Shown: positions 52,328 through 54,173 of the stretch, one piece after another
Position numbering within the stretch: the stretch's first letter is position 1
Layout: each line of letters begins with the position of its first letter
DNA from: Shewanella saliphila
GTDB lineage: Bacteria > Pseudomonadota > Gammaproteobacteria > Enterobacterales > Shewanellaceae
DNA length: 54,173 nucleotides
Direction of reading: 5' to 3'
Assembly: GCF_014648295.1 (NCBI RefSeq)
Contig: NZ_BMQV01000033.1
Coordinates: 1-54,173 of the forward strand
Position numbers and translations under genes: made by a program
The notes under the pieces: generated by a model
What the model saw: only the letters and a program-made list of their open reading frames with translations
Databases searched by the model: none
Told to the model about the DNA's origin: nothing

Positions 52328-53992
52328 CTATGCCTGACTACGCAAGTCTTTGCGTAATACTTTACCGACATTACTTTTAGGTAATTCATCCATAAATTCA
52401 ATGATTTTAGGGCGTTTATAATTAGTTAGCATTTCGGCGCAATGATCAAAAATATCTTGCTCAGTCAGATTAGGATCTTTACGCACAATGTAAACTTTAA
52501 CGCGCTCACCAGTCGCATCGCAAGAAACACCCACAGCAGCAGCCTCGAGCACGCCTTCATGAGATACGATGACTTCTTCAATTTCGTTAGGGAATACGTT
52601 AAAACCAGACACAATAATCATGTCTTTTTTACGATCTACAATCCTAAAGAAACCATTTTCATCCATGGTGGCAATATCGCCGGTGGCTAACCAACCGTCT
52701 CTTAATACTTCGTCGGTGGCTTTTTGGCGATTGTAATAGCCTTTCATCACCTGTGGACCTTTAACCCACATTTCGCCAGGTTCGCCTAAGGCAACATCTT
52801 CGCCATCAGCGCCAACCAAACGAATGTCAGTCGATGATGCAGGTAAGCCAATAGAACCATTATATTTTTCTTGATTATACGGACTCATTGTCACCAATGG
52901 TGCACATTCAGTTAAACCGTAACCTTCTAACAATTTAGAGTGAGTTACACGCTCCCAATGTTCAGCGACTGGACGTTGTACCGACATACCGCCACCAAAG
53001 CCCATTTTAAGTGCGCTAAAGTCCAATTGATCAAAACCTGGGGTATTAAGTAGGCCGTTAAATAAGGTATTTACCCCTGTGATAACGGTAAATTTATACT
53101 TGGCTAACTCTTTAACAAACCCCGGCATATCGCGTGGGTTAGTGATCAGTAGATTTTGGCCGCCAAAAGGTAAAAATGCCAAGCAATTAGAGGTTAATGC
53201 GTAGATATGGTAAAGCGGCAGTGCCGTAACCATAAACTCTTTGCCGATTTCGTATACGTTTTTGGTTACTGCATTTGATTGTTCAAGGTTGGCAACCATA
53301 TTACGGTGCGTCAACATGGCACCTTTTGAAGGACCTGTAGTACCGCCGGTATATTGTAAAAAGGCTAAATCAGCCCCCACTACGTCGACTGGCGTAAACT
53401 GACTTTTACTGCCTTTGGCCATTGCGTCATTAAACTTAACTGCGTTGGGTAAATCAAAAGGCGGGACTTGTTTTTTAAGGTGCTTAATGGCGCCGTTAAT
53501 TAACGCACCTTTAATCATACCCAACCTGTCACCAACACTGGTGGTAATGACATGTTTAACATCTGTTTTATTGATAACAGCCTGCAATACATGGGCAAAG
53601 TTTTCTAATATAAGAATGCCCTTTGCACCAGAGTCTTTAAGTTGGTGTTCTAATTCACGCGCGGTGTACAAAGGGTTAACGTTAACAACGGTTAAGCCTG
53701 AAATTAATGCGCCAAATAAGGCGATAGGATATTGCAGTACATTTGGGATCATAATGGCAAACTTGTCGCCTTTGACTAAACCTAAATCGTTTTGCAAGTA
53801 AGCCGCAAACTCTTTTGCTTGTTGTTCGAGTTGTTGATAAGTAATGCTGACATCCATATTGATAAATGCCGTGTTACTTGCATACTGCTTGGTATATTTC
53901 AAAAACAATTCTGCTAACGAGTTGTATTTATCTGGATCGATTTCAAACTCAACCCCAGGCGGATAACTCTTTTCTAGCCAAACTTTTTCCAT
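52328..53992 (-). CDS. fadD: Long-chain fatty acid–CoA ligase
   Basis: This 554-residue AMP-binding enzyme is close to E. coli FadD over the full length, including the N-terminal MEKVWLEKSYPPG and PNVLQYPIALFGALISGLTV. The P-loop YTGGTTGPSKGAMLTHRN starts at Tyr214; EGYGLTECAP and DRKKDMIIVSGFNVFPNEIE follow. It activates long-chain fatty acids at the inner membrane face and is the entry to beta-oxidation. It is first in the minus-strand run. No FadR site was recognised upstream. Confidence 0.95.
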   Translation of the reverse strand: MEKVWLEKSYPPGVEFEIDPDKYNSLAELFLKYTKQYASNTAFINMDVSITYQQLEQQAKEFAAYLQNDLGLVKGDKFAIMIPNVLQYPIALFGALISGLTVVNVNPLYTARELEHQLKDSGAKGILILENFAHVLQAVINKTDVKHVITTSVGDRLGMIKGALINGAIKHLKKQVPPFDLPNAVKFNDAMAKGSKSQFTPVDVVGADLAFLQYTGGTTGPSKGAMLTHRNMVANLEQSNAVTKNVYEIGKEFMVTALPLYHIYALTSNCLAFLPFGGQNLLITNPRDMPGFVKELAKYKFTVITGVNTLFNGLLNTPGFDQLDFSALKMGFGGGMSVQRPVAEHWERVTHSKLLEGYGLTECAPLVTMSPYNQEKYNGSIGLPASSTDIRLVGADGEDVALGEPGEMWVKGPQVMKGYYNRQKATDEVLRDGWLATGDIATMDENGFFRIVDRKKDMIIVSGFNVFPNEIEEVIVSHEGVLEAAAVGVSCDATGERVKVYIVRKDPNLTEQDIFDHCAEMLTNYKRPKIIEFMDELPKSNVGKVLRKDLRSQA

Positions 53993-54046
53993 AATACTGT
54001 CCCCTTTATTATGATGCGAAAACTCTCGCCGTTTTTATTATACCCA

Positions 54047-54173
54047 TTCAACTTGAAGATCCGTGTTTCAGAGCTTCACCGTGTTTTCAATACTAGGCGC
54101 GTTAATGCGGTAATGTAGGTACCTTATAAATTAGCGCAACAACGTAGTGGGAACACGGTGAAACTCCCAAAGG
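54047..54173. repeat. MITE-like repeat at the window end (partial)
   Basis: TTCACCGTGTT (54075-54085) and AACACGGTGAA (54152-54162) are perfect 11-bp inverted repeats about 66 bp apart in a non-coding stretch upstream of fadD. The arrangement is like a miniature inverted-repeat element. The right flank is cut by the window. Confidence 0.5.

Overview
The window looks like a chromosomal piece of a marine gammaproteobacterium, most probably Shewanella or a close relative. This rests on the linked order cbb3 oxidase – CcoH/I/S – FNR-type regulator (EtrA) – UspE – TtcA, on E. coli-like thrS-infC-rpmI-rplT and divergent ribE/norM blocks, and on protein similarity recognised by eye; no database search was possible.

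Layout. (1) 1-1.8 kb: the tail of an IS66-type transposase, a tyrosine recombinase gene, a dif-like 11-6-11 inverted repeat over that gene's putative promoter, and a small Cys-rich gene with a near-consensus Fur box. (2) 2.1-12.8 kb: respiratory core. A lipoprotein gene and ccoNOQP diverge from a region holding a perfect FNR/EtrA box; ccoH, ccoI, ccoS, a DsbD_2-type membrane protein, etrA, uspE and ttcA follow. (3) 12.9-23 kb: housekeeping. DUF2987-like protein, Bax-type glucosaminidase, YvcK-like protein, class I aminotransferase, thrS-infC-rpmI-rplT (with an apparent AUA start for infC and a tRNA-Thr anticodon-arm mimic ahead of thrS), a CPXCG protein, ribE and norM. (4) 23-24.5 kb: a five-unit tRNA-Val array. 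Two units are normal tRNA-Val(GAC). The three promoter-proximal units keep stems, CCA end and spacers but carry expanded loops. A broken flavin-reductase gene and GTGCC repeats follow. (5) 24.5-38.6 kb: a DUF885 peptidase-like protein and a molbindin, then an acyl-CoA dehydrogenase diverging from a plus-strand run: TonB-dependent receptor, nitroreductase, epoxide-hydrolase-like protein, BASS transporter, two crotonases, a Ser hydrolase and a sorbosone-dehydrogenase-like protein. (6) 38.6-43.8 kb: a rearranged patch with a dispersed palindromic repeat (three copies), a RAYT-like transposase, a duplicated gene end, a truncated YibE/F gene abutting an IS21-end-like repeat array, a secreted Cys-rich protein, an AT-rich Stf0-type sulfotransferase and a probable group II intron fragment. 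(7) 43.8-54.2 kb: a minus-strand run of fadD, patatin, MDR oxidoreductase, molybdopterin oxidoreductase, MoxR ATPase, VWA protein, haloalkane dehalogenase and SGNH hydrolase. A 7-bp tandem repeat lies just upstream of the SGNH gene.

How it fits together. The cco block is a complete micro-oxic terminal oxidase with its copper-loading genes and its likely oxygen regulator. Regions 5 and 7 together encode outer-membrane uptake, inner-membrane transport, CoA activation, acyl-CoA dehydrogenation, hydration/isomerisation of unsaturated acyl-CoAs, and two Asp-nucleophile hydrolases of the dehalogenase/epoxide hydrolase fold. That suggests catabolism of an unsaturated, possibly halogenated or epoxidised, hydrophobic carboxylate; the substrate is inference. 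No transcriptional regulator is encoded between 24.5 and 54 kb.
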